Counted from the stretch's first letter, positions 1-11,578 are shown. The stretch is 64,000 nt of DNA from Sphagnum magellanicum (GCA_021904315.1 CM038926.1:2078718-2142717); one strand, 5' to 3'. The notes: generated by a model not told the origin, from the sequence alone. Translations and numbers: made by a program.

Positions 1-390
1 TTTCACTCTGTTGATGTGCACAAACATGTCATCTCCTTTTTGCATTTTGATGGTGAAGAATCTCTTTCGAAGGAACAACTTGTTGCCAATGGTTTTAGCT
101 TCATGCACACCACAAAGGGCCTCCCATGCACTTCTCACATTGTCACAATATTGAATGTGTGCCAGTTGGGCATCCGTGAGATGTTCACAAAGCAATGCAA
201 AAGCCTTTGTCTCTTTTTCGTTGTAATCGGCCCTTGCAACTTTTTCACTTGGCAAGGTGGCACTCCCATCAACAAATTTCCAAAGCCCATGTTTGGAAAG
301 CATCATGCGCATTTTGAACTTCCAAAGGTGAAAGTTGCCACCATCAAACTTCTCCATGACTTTCAAGGACTCCATTTGAAAAGAAGACAT
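1..390 (-). CDS. Copia-type retrotransposon gag, N-terminal part (runs off window)
   Basis: Reading the minus strand from the ATG at 388-390 gives 130 codons without a stop down to base 1, so the frame is still open and the gene continues outside the window. The protein starts MSSFQMESLKVMEKFDGG and continues with the Trp-rich segment NFHLWKFKMRMML, then CEHLTDAQLAHIQYC and a Trp-Glu-Ala-Leu stretch. This is the pattern of the plant Ty1/Copia gag N-terminus (DUF4219/UBN2 type), which packages element RNA into virus-like particles. The + strand frame over the same bases is a shadow. This is one of the few undamaged coding stretches here, so the Copia copy may be fairly young. Family call from remembered motif patterns; no search was run. 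Confidence 0.85.
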   Translation of the reverse strand, partial: MSSFQMESLKVMEKFDGGNFHLWKFKMRMMLSKHGLWKFVDGSATLPSEKVARADYNEKETKAFALLCEHLTDAQLAHIQYCDNVRSAWEALCGVHEAKTIGNKLFLRKRFFTIKMQKGDDMFVHINRVK

Positions 391-1410
391 TGTGCTACAA
401 CAAACACTCTCAAACTTAAAAATTGAAGTTTTCAACAACTAAAAGAACTATCTTCCAAATAATTTCACTTGGAAAACCTTGATACTTTCAAAAACAAGTT
501 TTTCACACTTGAAAAACTTACAACACCTTGAAGAAATCTCTTCCACACCTCCCACTTACTTGGAAAGACTATTACTCTCTTTGCAACCTTGCAAACTAAA
601 AGCCTTCCCTCAAAAGGATTCTCCCTTTCTATGTTGTACAAGCAAACACTTTCAAAAACTCGAAAAACAAGTTTTCCTAAAACCTTTACAAGAAACTTGA
701 AAAACTTCTCTTACACCTCAAACTTCAATGTTGGAAACCTCAAAAACTTGAAGAACTCTCTTTCACACTTTTGAACTTGAAACTTGAAACTTAAAGACTT
801 GAATAACACTCTTCCACACTTAAAAACTTACAACACTTTGAAGAAGTCTCTTCCACACCTCGCACTCACTTGGAAAAGTTGCAAGCTCCTTGTATGCCAC
901 CACTTGGAAATGAACTCCCACTCACTTTGCAAACTAAAAACCTTGTCTCAAAAGGATTTTCTCCTTTTTCCTATGCAATACAAGCTCAAAACCTTTCACT
1001 ACTTCTTGTTCTAACACAATGTCCTTTCTCTTGCTTGGTGTGGGCCCATAACCTATTGGAAACAACTTGAAAACAAGCAAGAAATGAAAGCTTCAAGGTT
1101 CATGAAATGGAACAATTGTATTAACTAAAAAGAAGATTACAAAGGTTGTATGCTTCAAATGCTACAATCATAAAACTATGGCTTGCAACAACTAACAAGG
1201 CTTGAAGGTTCTATGTGCACTCAAAAAACCATGAAAGGAAAGAATGAAAGACAACTCAAAAACACTCCATTATATACTATCTCCTAACCCTAAAGTAGCC
1301 GCCACTTAACCCTAACCTAGCTGCCGCCAAACCCTAACCCTAGCCGCCGCCAAACCCTAAGTAGTCTCCACTTCTAAACCCTAACCAAACTACTACAAGG
1401 ATGTGTATAC
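391..1410 (-). repeat. Leader and probable 5' LTR of the Copia element, with internal tandem duplication
   Basis: This stretch lies upstream of the minus-strand gag start. About 504-670 and 815-1000 are two diverged copies of one sequence roughly 311 bp apart (both contain ACTTACAACAC, TCTTCCACACCTC and TTTGCAA...CAAACTAAAA). Near 1,270 the minus strand reads TATATAATGG, a plausible TATA box for an LTR promoter. From 1,275 to 1,385 there are telomere-like CCCTAA words mixed with GCCGCC units. LTR boundaries and primer-binding site were not found, so the LTR call is inference from position. Confidence 0.4.
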
Positions 1411-1413
1411 TAT

Positions 1414-1992
1414 TCATCCTTTTGATGAATGTTTAACACATTCATCAACATTGGGAATTAGAAACGAATAGTTTTCTAACAACACATAAGGCTCCACATG
1501 TCCAAGCACTCTTTGACCATGGTTCACCATCCAAAATCCATATTCATCTTGTTTCACGGTTGCATTACTAGGGGTGTTTATAGGAGTCCATGAACACTTC
1601 ATGACCATAAGGCATAATCCTCCATATGACACATCGATTATCTCTTTCAACACCCTTACATAATGCATGTTGGCCACTATAATGTTATAATCTTGGGAAA
1701 AACACCAATTGCCTTAGCTGGATATGCATGCCACCCCACTATCATAGGTTGCATGTGCCATGTGCCCTTAATTATCATCAACTCGATAATGATTTCCGTA
1801 TGCCCACATGCTTTTGTATGTATAGGCAATACGAATTGGAGGGTAGGAGAAATGTAGCACATCATGGTCAACTTCCACACCATTAGTAGTTTGCATCCTC
1901 ACAACATTTAGTAGCCAATTTGTAAAAGGTGGGATATATGTTGCCAAGTGATTTGGCCATTGTATATTCCCTCGAGTTCGACACCCACCCAT
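1414..1992 (-). pseudogene. CACTA transposon relic, DUF4216-like C-terminal region
   Basis: A single minus-strand frame holds two ORF segments (1992-1768 and 1677-1414) separated by in-frame stops. The second part has the arrangement YVRVLKEIIDVSYGG, then VMKCSW, then QDEYGFWMVN and PYVLLENYSFLIPN. This matches the order seen in DUF4216, the C-terminal domain of TNP2-type CACTA transposon proteins (typically YYGVL..IIEL.Y, V.LFKC.W, DEYGF..VNF, PF..A.Q..QV.Y). No TNP2 transposase core or CACTA terminus is visible near it, so this is an orphan fragment. Confidence 0.7.
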
Positions 1993-2126
1993 TGCCTTTG
2001 CACAAAAATTTGTACGATATTGTTGTAACCTAGAACATGTTTATTGCCATTCTTTGCGCCCATGTTCCAACCTCATTTGTTGCAACAATTTCAATAACAT
2101 TCAATCATCAGAACACTCCACAATCT

Positions 2127-2148
2127 CCCCCCCCCCCCCCCCCCCCCC
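2127..2148. repeat. 22-base C homopolymer
   Basis: An uninterrupted run of 22 C residues. Such a run is unstable, and its length is also a common assembly uncertainty. Confidence 0.9.
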
Positions 2149-2182
2149 ACCAATCCCAAACTAGGCCTATAGCATATGCACT

Positions 2183-2254
2183 ATTTGCACTGCACCAAAA
2201 CATCATGGACACTTGATCAAGTGTCCAAACATCATGATTTGGTGCAATGCAAAT
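2183..2254. repeat. 72-bp perfect-core hairpin (foldback)
   Basis: The arms ATTTGCACTGCACC and GGTGCAATGCAAAT pair with one mismatch, and pairing continues through CATCATG on both sides to a perfect 18-bp palindromic core GACACTTGATCAAGTGTC at 2208-2225. It could be a foldback MITE or the termini of a larger element brought together. No target duplication was recognised. Confidence 0.8.
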
Positions 2255-3500
2255 ATCATTGATCGTTGGTTCCATCATAATATTGTTAATAATTTATCAT
2301 TGTCACAATTTAGGTTTCCCATTTTCTTAGACCACTTACAATCCATGGCCAATTCATCATTCCTTCCACCCTAATATCTCTCAAGACATGTAAGTGTTAC
2401 AACCAACCATGCACACTTGTAAGTGAAATGGATTGGCTACATGTTCCACTCTACACACAACAAGTTTATCCCTTTGACCATGATTGCACCAATTACTTTA
2501 CACTTAGACTACACCATTTGTTCCACACCAACATCATTTTAGAGTAGTTATTGCCACAACCATAGCCCACTAGATAGTGGAATGTAGGTGTTACATGTTC
2601 CATTCTATCACCACCCACGTCCAACAATCCCTTGACCAACCCTAAACCATTTACCCTTCCAACAACATTAAAACCATAACAATATTACTACATACTTGTC
2701 ATTGCTACAATGCACTGGAATAGGGACATGTGTGTAATAGTGACTTCATAGTGGATTGGATAGGATACTTCCCACTCTACCACCACACACCACCTTGAAC
2801 ACATTACCCAAGCCTAAATCACTTACAATACATTGTAAATTTGTCATTGGTTCCATGTGAATCTCACTCAAGATTTATAAACATTATAGTCAACCATGCA
2901 CACTTCACACCAAAATGTGTGGGTTACATTCCACTCCATTGGCATTAGCCTACAACCTTGTAATCACTACAACCCACCACGACTATTGGATTGTGGAAGC
3001 TATTGGTTACATTCCACTTTATTGCCATGCACAACTTTGAAATTTGAACCCATTGACTAGAGTTGCACCACTTACATTACACTCGGACTTCACCATTGGT
3101 TCTACCCCAATATCACTCTAAGCTTGTAATCACCACAATTAACCATGCCCCCTTCCAGTTTGCCATTATCCATCACCATGATTGCACCACTTACACTACA
3201 TAGTCATTCCACCATTGATTCCACCTCAATATCACTCCAAACTTGTAACCACCTCAACTTAACATGCCCACTAATAATGAAATGTAATGGTCACATTCCA
3301 TTCTACCACCATGCACATCGCCTAACCCATGCCTAAACCACTCACACTTTTAGCCATGCACATTTCAAAATGTCCAATCGTTTTATTACATTCTTCTCAT
3401 AATAAATGGATATTTCACCATTGTTCTCACCGGAGTATCACAATATAGACCTATCATCCCTTCCACATTCCACCCATGTTATGTTCCAAAATCCACAAAA
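2255..3500. repeat. Degenerate satellite-like tandem repeat region
   Basis: Phrases recur at irregular 130-300 bp spacing: variants of ACCATTGGTTCCACCCCAA followed by TATCACTC, then CTTGTAACCACCACAA, AACCATGCCCAC, GGAATGTAATGGTTACATTCC and CACCATGCACA. The copies are too diverged for a clean period by eye. No coding potential is seen. Confidence 0.55.
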
Positions 3501-5140
3501 TTGCTTTCACTAGTCTATGTACCCAACTATATAACACCCACAATCCAATTTTGATTTGGAATTAAAATATAAAACTTGGACTTGAAGTCCTTAAACATGA
3601 ACTTGCATAAACCCTAAAATTTTCACTTGTAACAATGTAAACTTCTATATGCACATTAATATTGTGCACACATAATTCACAATGCAAATGGATCCATAAC
3701 AATGATTTCAACATGTTCATGTGAAGCACACATTTGTATAGTCCTTTGGTTGCCACAAGGTTTGTGATGATGTGTTCATGAATTCCTTATAATTCCACCA
3801 TGCTCAGCCTTTTGAATTGGGCTTGCCCTTCAAGGACCTCACTATTGTCCTCTTTTTTGTCAGGGTGAAAGCATGCTTTAGGGTGTCACATTGTACTACT
3901 TTCCAAGGATGTACATGTTTGAATGTATCCCACTTCAAAATTTTGAAATATTTTCACAATATTTTTGCATATTATGTTCAAATATAACATAGCCAAGAGA
4001 TTAAAAAAGAAACTATTTCATTTCATTTTATAAAATGGGAGATTAGAGTATATTTGTGGAAAGGAATGTAAAGTACTTATGTATTCAAAAACACAAATAT
4101 ACTCAAAAAATATTTTAAATGATTTTTTATCTTTATGAAAGTTGAAAGTATATTGACCCATATCATTTCACATAATATGAACCATGTTTGGATACCATGT
4201 GACTAATTTGAGAAAAAATATTTCAAAAAATGAGTTTTTTTAGTAAAGATGCAATAAATGGATGGTAAATTGAAATTTTGATAAATAATCACATCCACAT
4301 AGAAGATGATAAGCATAGCTAGATGGGTCATTTTTCAAATTTCATTAAAATTGATTATTTTAATGACATATGAAGCCCTAAAGTTAGTGCAGTCAAAATG
4401 AGACTACGGCCTTGTTATACCAATGTATATTATAAATATAGTTATGGATCCTTTGTTAAGGGAATAATTACTTGTGGTAATTATTAATTAGTATATTTCT
4501 ATTTACCTAGTTACTGTTTTAGGAATTACTAGTTGGATTACATTGTTTTTATCACCATTTGAATTTGAATAAAACATAAGATTGTTTTTTTTTGTTAAGG
4601 AGTATCTTGGGAGAAGAGGAAGATATGAAATCCATTACATCCTTGTAGAACATGGAGCATTAAGGGAGTATGAAATAAATATACTTTGATTTCTGGAAAG
4701 CTTTGTTTTCATAGCCAAAATTTGTTGTTTTTATGTTTTTAATCATATTTTCATTACTGGATTTTAATTCTAAAACTAATTCTAAGTAGATCTGAATGAA
4801 CAAACTTTGTCAATATTAATGTTATCGCATTTTAGTCCAAATTTTAGAGTAGAATATATAATTATAGATTATATATTTACCATTTAGCGACCATCCAAGG
4901 GTTTAAATTCAAAGTGAATTTCAGAATGTTATTTATGTCTTGTTGTTGAGATTTTTGTTTCTATAAATAAATAGTGAACTTCAGTTTCATTTTTTGCATT
5001 TTTTTCAAATCTCAATCATAATTTTTTGTTCAGGAAGCAAATCTAAACAGAGTAGCTAATTGTGAAGGTTTTTCCTAATGCAAAAGTTTGTTTAGATTTG
5101 AATTAGGATGTGGAGAGATGGAAAATAAAATTCTAATTAG
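3501..5140. other. AT-rich DNA without recognised genes
   Basis: The region is strongly AT-rich, especially 3,950-5,100, with no ORF of recognisable family on either strand. The part near 4,400-4,800 (runs of T, AATAAAACATAAG) could include the 5' LTR of the gypsy element that begins to be recognisable at about 5,150, but I cannot find its partner. Confidence 0.4.
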
Positions 5141-5149
5141 AAGTTTGAG

Positions 5150-7366
5150 GAAACAATTATAACAAGTGGAAAATGGGACTACCTTTAGCAACAATTTGAG
5201 TGTAGATCAGGTAGGTCAACGGTTTAAAACACCTAGAAAAGTTTCTTAGACAAAACAAATACATCCATGGACAGAAGAAAAACATGCAGGCCACATATTG
5301 TTTCAGGCAACATCGATTATTCCTCATGAAGTATAAATTAGTGAAGCATAGAGGCGCACCAGTGGTCTATTGCAACATTCCAGGAGGGAAGAACATCAAA
5401 TTGAAAATGTAGACTCATAAGTTGAGTTTGGATGAAGGAATAAAAAATATGAACCTCGATTGAAAGTTGTGTTAAAAGCAGTAGATTTGATGCAACAACA
5501 TGACTCTAAGACTCTGATTTAAGAAGAAGCATAAATATTCAACAAGTCAAAAAGGGAGGAAATAATACCAAGGTACAGATTTACTTCATCTCCTTATTAT
5601 CGAAATGGTCAAAAAAATTATAAGTTTGAACAAAAACCTCAAAATTTTGAACCCCCGATTCATTATGTCATTGAGCAAGAAGCTACAACTCAAGGTATCA
5701 GAATATCCAAAGGAGTTGAGCTAGTACTTATAACTAAACAAGAAACTATAGTCTTACTAATAATAGAACTAATAGTAGCAAAAGGTGTTCTTGTGACTAT
5801 GAGAATGAAATACATTGAACCTAGATTTAATCAACATAATGGAAGCATAATTAAAAGAGTTACAAGGGATTATAATAAAGGATTTCATAGTGTGAATAGA
5901 GTTCTAAGACCAAATTCTCCACGTTGCACATACTGCCATCAGATTGGACATCAGATCAATGAATGTCCATTTATTGAAGAGAATGTGAGGCAAAGATTTG
6001 TTAAACATTTCTAGAATCTGAATCCAAAACTTGTAAAAGTAGGGAATCATGGACATATTGAGTTAAAGGATCTGTACCATGAAAAGGTTAGGATTCCAAA
6101 TAGACTTAGAAAATACATTTGGAGAGAATACATAATGGAAATGAGAGCTTAAATTGTGGTAGATGTAGTACCTATTTTTGTAGCTCCTATACCAAGTCTG
6201 TTACATCAAAATAATGTTGGAGTTATCTATGCAAGACCTTCAAATTTCAAAATGGAACTATTAAGATTTGTGCCATTATATTTTGTGGCAATGCCCCAGT
6301 CTATAAATATAATTACTAAAGCTTTGTTTGTATTAGCACCAATCCATACTATTGATAGTGTTCAATCTAGACCAAAAGCTCTAAGGGGAACAAATTTTGT
6401 GAGTTTGCATGAAGATATACCCATAGAGGTGAACAAAGTTTTTGCTAGTGAGCCATTAGATCCAAGAGGAGGCAATTGAAATCCACCAAGACCACTAAGA
6501 CCTCCAAGACTTCCAAGATAGTTTGGATTGCCAATGGTGAATCTAGGCAGGCCACCATTACCACCAAATAGACCTTATCATTGGCCACTTAACTATCCTA
6601 AGTATGTAAAGGGTTCTGACCTAGATGTTCATGTTAAAGTGTTTAAAGTTACCATTAGAGCAAATAGTGAAACAAATGATGCAAAAATTATTAATTTATT
6701 CAGTTTTACCTTCAAAGATATTATGTCTAATTGGTGTAACAATTATATGGGAGATTACTTAGATTATACTTTTATAGAATTGTAGTTGACTTTTTGTAAA
6801 AGATACAAAAAAGTTCAGAATGATGAACAAGTTTACTTGTAGTTGAAAAAATAAAATAGGAAAAGAATGAAAAAGTGGAAATCTATTATGAGAGATTATT
6901 GAAGTTGGCCAATAGTCTTTAACATAAGACAATAGATAGTTTCTTAACTATTGTTTTCAAATTTGGATTACAACCATATTTACATGTAGCAACATAAGGA
7001 AGCAGCTTTGGTTTGTGAAGAAGGAATTTGTGAAATAGAGGCCGTAAGTAATCTATCAGTACCACAAAGTAGTAAGACAATATTAGCTCAACAACCTTAG
7101 ACAATCCCAAAGAAAACATGAATGTATTGTGCAAATTATCACAAGATAAATCATAATGTTGAAACCTATAGAGTCAAAAGAAAGGAAGACCTTGCTCTTG
7201 CAATCTATGAGGTTATTACTCAACAGATTAAAATACAGAGACCTATGAGGTGATCATGTCATAACATTGGACATAACATCATAGATTGTCTTAAGTACAA
7301 TGATATGCAGAATATGTTTAAGAACAAAGGAATGAAACCAATAAAGAAACAAGTTGTGGTAGAACC
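5150..7366 (+). pseudogene. Ty3/gypsy element 1: gag region, broken
   Basis: Several short + frames together trace a gag polyprotein. A CCHC zinc knuckle, CTYCHQIGHQINECPF, lies at about 5,926-5,974. A Pro-rich spacer follows (6,480-6,580, PPLPPNRPYHWP), then a gag domain at 6,600-6,830 with DLDVHVKVFK, NLFSFTFKDI and SNWCNNYMGDY. Two further knuckle-like motifs follow near 7,120 and 7,257, both missing a cysteine. In-frame stops are frequent, and many are TAG where a Gln codon is expected. The copy cannot make a full Gag. It sits directly upstream of matching pro and pol pieces. Confidence 0.75.
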
Positions 7367-7444
7367 CACTAGAAGAAAAACCCCATTTTTTCGACTTGTC
7401 TTAAGCGACTACAAGTGTCTTTTACGACTATTTTTTTTCTAGTG
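7367..7444. mobile_element. 78-bp CACTA-type MITE
   Basis: The insert begins CACTAGAAGAAAAA and ends TTTTTTTTCTAGTG, so its termini are inverted repeats starting with CACTAGAA. It is flanked by ACC on both sides (7364-7366 and 7445-7447), the 3-bp duplication expected for CACTA elements. Removing the insert and one ACC rejoins the gypsy frame: ...VVVEP then KVSNCLVHMADV. At 78 bp it is far too short to encode anything and must have been mobilised in trans. Confidence 0.92.
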
Positions 7445-7447
7445 ACC

Positions 7448-8240
7448 CAAGGTTTCAAATTGTTTAGTCCATATGGCAGATGTGATTATGGCTATCATTG
7501 GAAGCAAGGTTACTAAAGAACAAGTGTTTAAGGACATATTGCCAATCAAGAAGAAGTTTGTTGTCGACTAGGAAGAGGAATAGAGATTACAACAATCTTT
7601 TGTGGAGACTATATAGGAGATGCAAGCAAAATACCCACCACAAAATATGATTCCAAACGAAAAAACACAGTGGAGTACAAGTGGGGTAGGATTGCTAGAA
7701 TCTGAGGTGTCCACAAAACCAATTATATGACAAAGTTTATTTGTTAATCCTATCTACAAAGTTATGTTTATGGAATAAAATATTCCAATATATTAGTAAA
7801 CAAATGTTGGAGACTACCTATACTTTGAGGTTAAGTTAATTGTTGAAGATAACACCAGATCTTAAAAAGTATATGTGGTAGAAACTAAAGCCATAAAAAC
7901 CTAATATAACTACTAAGTAAACATTAGAACCTAGTGTAGCCACAGTGGTTGAAACACATTTTGAATTAAACATAGCAACTATAGAGGTAGATAACCAGAT
8001 GGTAGTTATCCAAGTACAAGTTGGGAAGAACATTATTGTGGATGTTTTGATAGATGGAGGAACAAGTGTGAACATTATAACAGAAAATCTAAGAACAAAG
8101 TTAGGTTTACCCGAACCGAGACCAGCTCCATACCACCTCATAATGGTAAATCAAAGTATGACCAAACCTTTAGAAATCATTAGAAATTTGAAGGATATAT
8201 GTACAAATTTTTTAGATAGCAGGTTGGACTTTGACTAAAA
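7448..8240 (+). pseudogene. Ty3/gypsy element 1: gag-pro spacer and aspartic protease
   Basis: Continuation of the polyprotein after the MITE. At 7,945-8,238 an open stretch contains VDVLIDGGTSVNIIT followed by LRTKLGLPEPRPAPY, the flap/active-site layout of retrotransposon aspartic proteases (hydrophobic-hydrophobic-D-[TSG]-G-[AST]). Asp-Gly-Gly instead of Asp-Thr/Ser-Gly occurs in some plant gypsy families and need not be damage. The protease would process Gag-Pol. The spacer carries several stops. Confidence 0.75.
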
Positions 8241-9180
8241 AAACAACTTGTTAAGTTGAATCTTGGCATAGAGGCAAATTTGCAATACATCAAGGTTAAT
8301 TCACAATTAACAAAGGAGAAGATTGAGGAGCTTCAGATGCTGCTTAAGGAGTTCAAGGTTGTGTTTACTTGGACTTACAAAAATTTGAAAGGCATATTCC
8401 ATAATTGGCTCAACATATAATTGAATTAGATACTTCAATTCCACTGGCACATTAAGCAAGGTATAAATTGAACCCTAATTATGCTGCAACTATCAAACAA
8501 GACATTGACAAATATTAGTCATTGGATTTATTCAACTAGTAGAGGAGGCTACATGGTTATCACCCACAGTGGTAGTGCCTAAGAAGAATGGCAAATTGAG
8601 AATTTGTATGGATTTCAAGAAGCTTAATAAGGTAACCAAAAAACATCCTTATCCTTTTCTAATGAAGTACTGAACACTATAGCAAGGTATGAAGCCTACT
8701 AATTTTTAGATGGATATTTAGGATACCATTAGATTTCTATAACCTTTGAGGATAGATACAAAACAACTTTTGTAACAAATTTGGGAACTTTTGTTTGGAT
8801 GGTGATGCCATTTGGTGTAAAAAATGGGCCATCGACTTTCCAGAAAATAGTTAGCAAAACCTTTGGAGAGTATTTAAACCAATTCATGAAGATGTTTTTG
8901 GATGATTTCATAATTTATAATGATACGGATAATCATTTAATGAAGCTCAGACTTTGCTTTTAGAAGTGTAAAGAATATAAAATCAATCTTAACCTAGAGA
9001 AATGTGCTTTTATGGTATTTTTAGGATTGATTTTAAGGTTCATAGTTTTTAAGGAAGGAAAAATATTGGACCCTAAAAAGGTTCAAGCAATAGTGAACAT
9101 GCTAGTACCTACCAATCCACAATAGATTCAGCTTTTTAATGGTATGGTTTAGTTTTATATATGTTTCATCAAGAACTTTT
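8241..9180 (+). pseudogene. Ty3/gypsy element 1: reverse transcriptase
   Basis: RT motifs appear in order: KKNGKLRICMDFKKLNK (about 8,580-8,635), then VWMVMPFGVKNGPSTFQ (8,795-8,850), then the catalytic box MKMFLDDFIIY (8,886-8,918). It is F-x-D-D here; Y-[VIL]-D-D or F-x-D-D are used by Ty3 elements. NLEKCAF follows near 8,990. Stops occur between motifs, for example near 8,670 and 8,710, so RT is inactive in this copy. Confidence 0.85.
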
Positions 9181-9850
9181 CTTTGATCATGGCACCAATC
9201 ACCAAGTTGATGAGGAAAACAAAACCCTTTATTTGGACCATAAAATGTCAAGAAACTTGGGGATTATATCAAGTGAAAGTACATGGAAACATTGATTTTA
9301 ATACTTCCAAATTGGCAGTTGGAGTTTCACATGCACACAAACACATCATTGTTGGTAGTAGGTGCAATGTTGGCACAAAACCCAATTGGTAAGTACAACC
9401 AGCCTATAGTGTATGCTTTTAGATTGTTCAATAAGGCATAATAGAATTATACTACTACAAAAAGAGAAACCTTAGCAATGGTTTATGCTTTGCATAAGTT
9501 TATACATTTTTTATTAGGAAACAAATTTGTTTTTAATGTATACCATATGGCTCTAGTGTACTTGGTCAGCAAACCATAGGTGTCAGGAAGGATAGCAAGA
9601 TGGCTGTTGTTATTATTAGAGTTTGAGTTCACAGTAGTTTACAAACTTGATACACATGTGGTTGTTGATGCTTTATCGATATTGTTAGACAATTTAGAAC
9701 CATTGGGTGTCCTAGATCAAACTATGGATGCATCATTATTTTCTATAGAACCTATATGGATGGAGGAAGTAAAAACCTATTTAGAAATAAGTAAAATGCT
9801 AGAAATTCTTAACCTAGCTCAAAAATAGAAGTTAGCCAGAAAGGCATAAC
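9181..9850 (+). pseudogene. Ty3/gypsy element 1: connection and RNase H domain
   Basis: The segment reads IMAPITKLMRKTKPFIW (the RT-RNase H connection), then TTKRETLAMVYALHKF and FLLGNKFVFNVYHMALVYLV. It ends in RIARWLLLLLEFEFTVVYK and VVVDALS, the typical RNase H end (GK.N.VADALSR). Substitutions and stops (a TAG just before VSGRIARW where CAG is expected) show decay. The expected RNase H Asp in FVFNVYHMAL is Tyr (normally D-H). Confidence 0.85.
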
Positions 9851-10312
9851 CTTTCATTGTAAAAGAGGGAATTATGTACAGAGTGGGACAAGACAAAAAA
9901 ATGCATAAATGTTTGACCACCATAGAATCACTGATTATTTTTAAGGAGCTACATGAAGGAGTGGTTGGAAGACATTTTGCTGTAGATATTATTATAAAGA
10001 AAATTCTGGATGCATGATATTGGTGGTCAACTTTATTCTAGGATATTCATGACTTTTGCAAAAGTTGTGATAGTTGTCAAAAAATTAGAAGACTCAAAAC
10101 AAAAAGTTTGGCCAAGTTGGTAACAACATTTCTAGAATAACATTTTATGAAGTGGGGTCTAGATTTTATAGGTCCAATCAAACTAGTATGAAAACATTTT
10201 GGTAGCTACAGATTATGCAACCAAGTTGGTAGAGGCAAAGGCACTCAGAATTAATACTGTAATAATTATAGCCAAATTTATGTATGAATATATTATTACC
10301 AAATTTGGATGT
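9851..10312 (+). pseudogene. Ty3/gypsy element 1: integrase, N-terminal half
   Basis: The HHCC zinc-binding module is visible: LHEGVVGRHFAVD, then CKSCDSCQK at about 10,050-10,085. The first catalytic Asp follows in [11 protein letters not shown] (10,146-10,175), then ITKFGCP up to the insertion site. The rest of the core continues at 12,804 after element A. Stops at Arg and Gln positions (TGA for CGA, TAG for CAG) disable it. Confidence 0.85.
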
Positions 10313-10908
10313 CCATTTGTGAGCCATACCGACATAACCATGTGCGATAGTCTCAATATTTATGAGTTGCATCAGGGTTATTTGAGTGGGGTAAGGTTTT
10401 TAAGGGCTTTTAGCGACTTCATAGGGAATGATGAGTGTGCATGGTGCGAAGGGGGGTTATTTTCTTGTCTGACATGCGTCATTGGTGAATAAGGAGTTGG
10501 TTTAATTCTTTCCTTCAGCAAAGGCTAATAACCATAGTTTTAGGAACTCTGTTGCGTAATTAGGGGTGAGAAATCTCTAGAGGGTTGGGGGTAGAAGTAG
10601 AAACCAAAATTTACGATGTTCAACATAACATTAGTCTTGTTATGGTATTTAGGAAGTAGCAAGGATGTTAAAAATTCTTAAAGCAGTTGAAGGGATGTTG
10701 ATGAATGATTTGATAAGAGGTAAAGTAATCTTCAAGCCGCTGAACATAAGGTTAATTCAAGGCAATTCAACAATTAAATAGATAGTATGATAGTGAGCCA
10801 ATGGCGATAGGAGTCTGATGATAATTGAAACATTTATTTATAATAGGGATAAGCTCAACAAGGAGCTATAAGTACATGTAGAATCCTGAGGTATGCCTTA
10901 GTGATGGT

Positions 10909-11331
10909 TCATAACTGTAGGAAATCTAGGATGTGCCGAATGGTGCGAACTAGGTAGTCCGCCTTGCTATTGGGAGGCAGTCGACGAATCGGACCGTGCA
11001 ACCAACGATAGTGACCAACACCGGGAACTGAAGACCATGCAAAGATAGAAGTATCTTCAGTTTCGTAACAACCTTCACAAACGGTCTCGAGTTCGTCACC
11101 AGAAGCGGGGTCAACTTGCAGCAAGATCACTAAGGTGCGGGAGTTCGGAAAAATACGATAGTACCAGGCTCGAGGAGGTTCAACTTCAAGACGAGCACGC
11201 ACTTTTCAAGGTTCGGGTTCTTCATCTCGAGGATGCTGTGTTAGGGTAAGATCTAGAGACGACTCTGGAGGCGGTTTTTCGTTCGCTTGTGCGGCTTGCG
11301 GCCCGTAAGATGTGACCATGCGTGACGCCAT
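10909..11331 (-). pseudogene. LDFLQL-family ORF in element A (141 codons, one internal stop)
   Basis: From the ATG at 11,329-11,331 the frame runs to the TGA at 10,909 with one in-frame TGA near 11,210. The N-terminal part contains SSLDLTLTQHPRDEEPEP, including an L-x-L-x-L motif. The core contains PPRAWYYRIFPNSR, LVILLQVDP, CEGC, GHYRWLHGP and the end RTIRHILDFLQL. I do not recognise the domain. The copies in C and D align along the whole length (both start MADD and end LDFLQL at 138 codons including stop), so the ATG and stop are ancestral. No membrane segment or signal peptide is evident. It is highly charged and probably soluble. Confidence 0.7.
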
Positions 11332-11578
11332 AATTTCAAGCAAAAGAGAAAAGGTTAGATCTTCAATCGAAATCAAATTGACAACGAAGGTGTGAAGGAC
11401 TTGTTACGTTGAGGTGCGCAACCGTAATTTATAGATTGAAGAAAAAGAAAGAAAGGCGTGAGTAATGGCTTAAGACCATGGTAAAGTAAAATCGTGAGGT
11501 CAAAGGGAAAAAATTGAGGGTGTAAGTAAAGTTGTTGGGGGAAAATGGAAGAGGTGAAAAGGGTTTTTCCTTCACTTT

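Noticed and set aside
1275..1385. Telomere array or centromere-type satellite
   Set aside because: Only scattered CCCTAA words mixed with GCCGCC; they lie in the Copia 5' region and do not form a continuous array.
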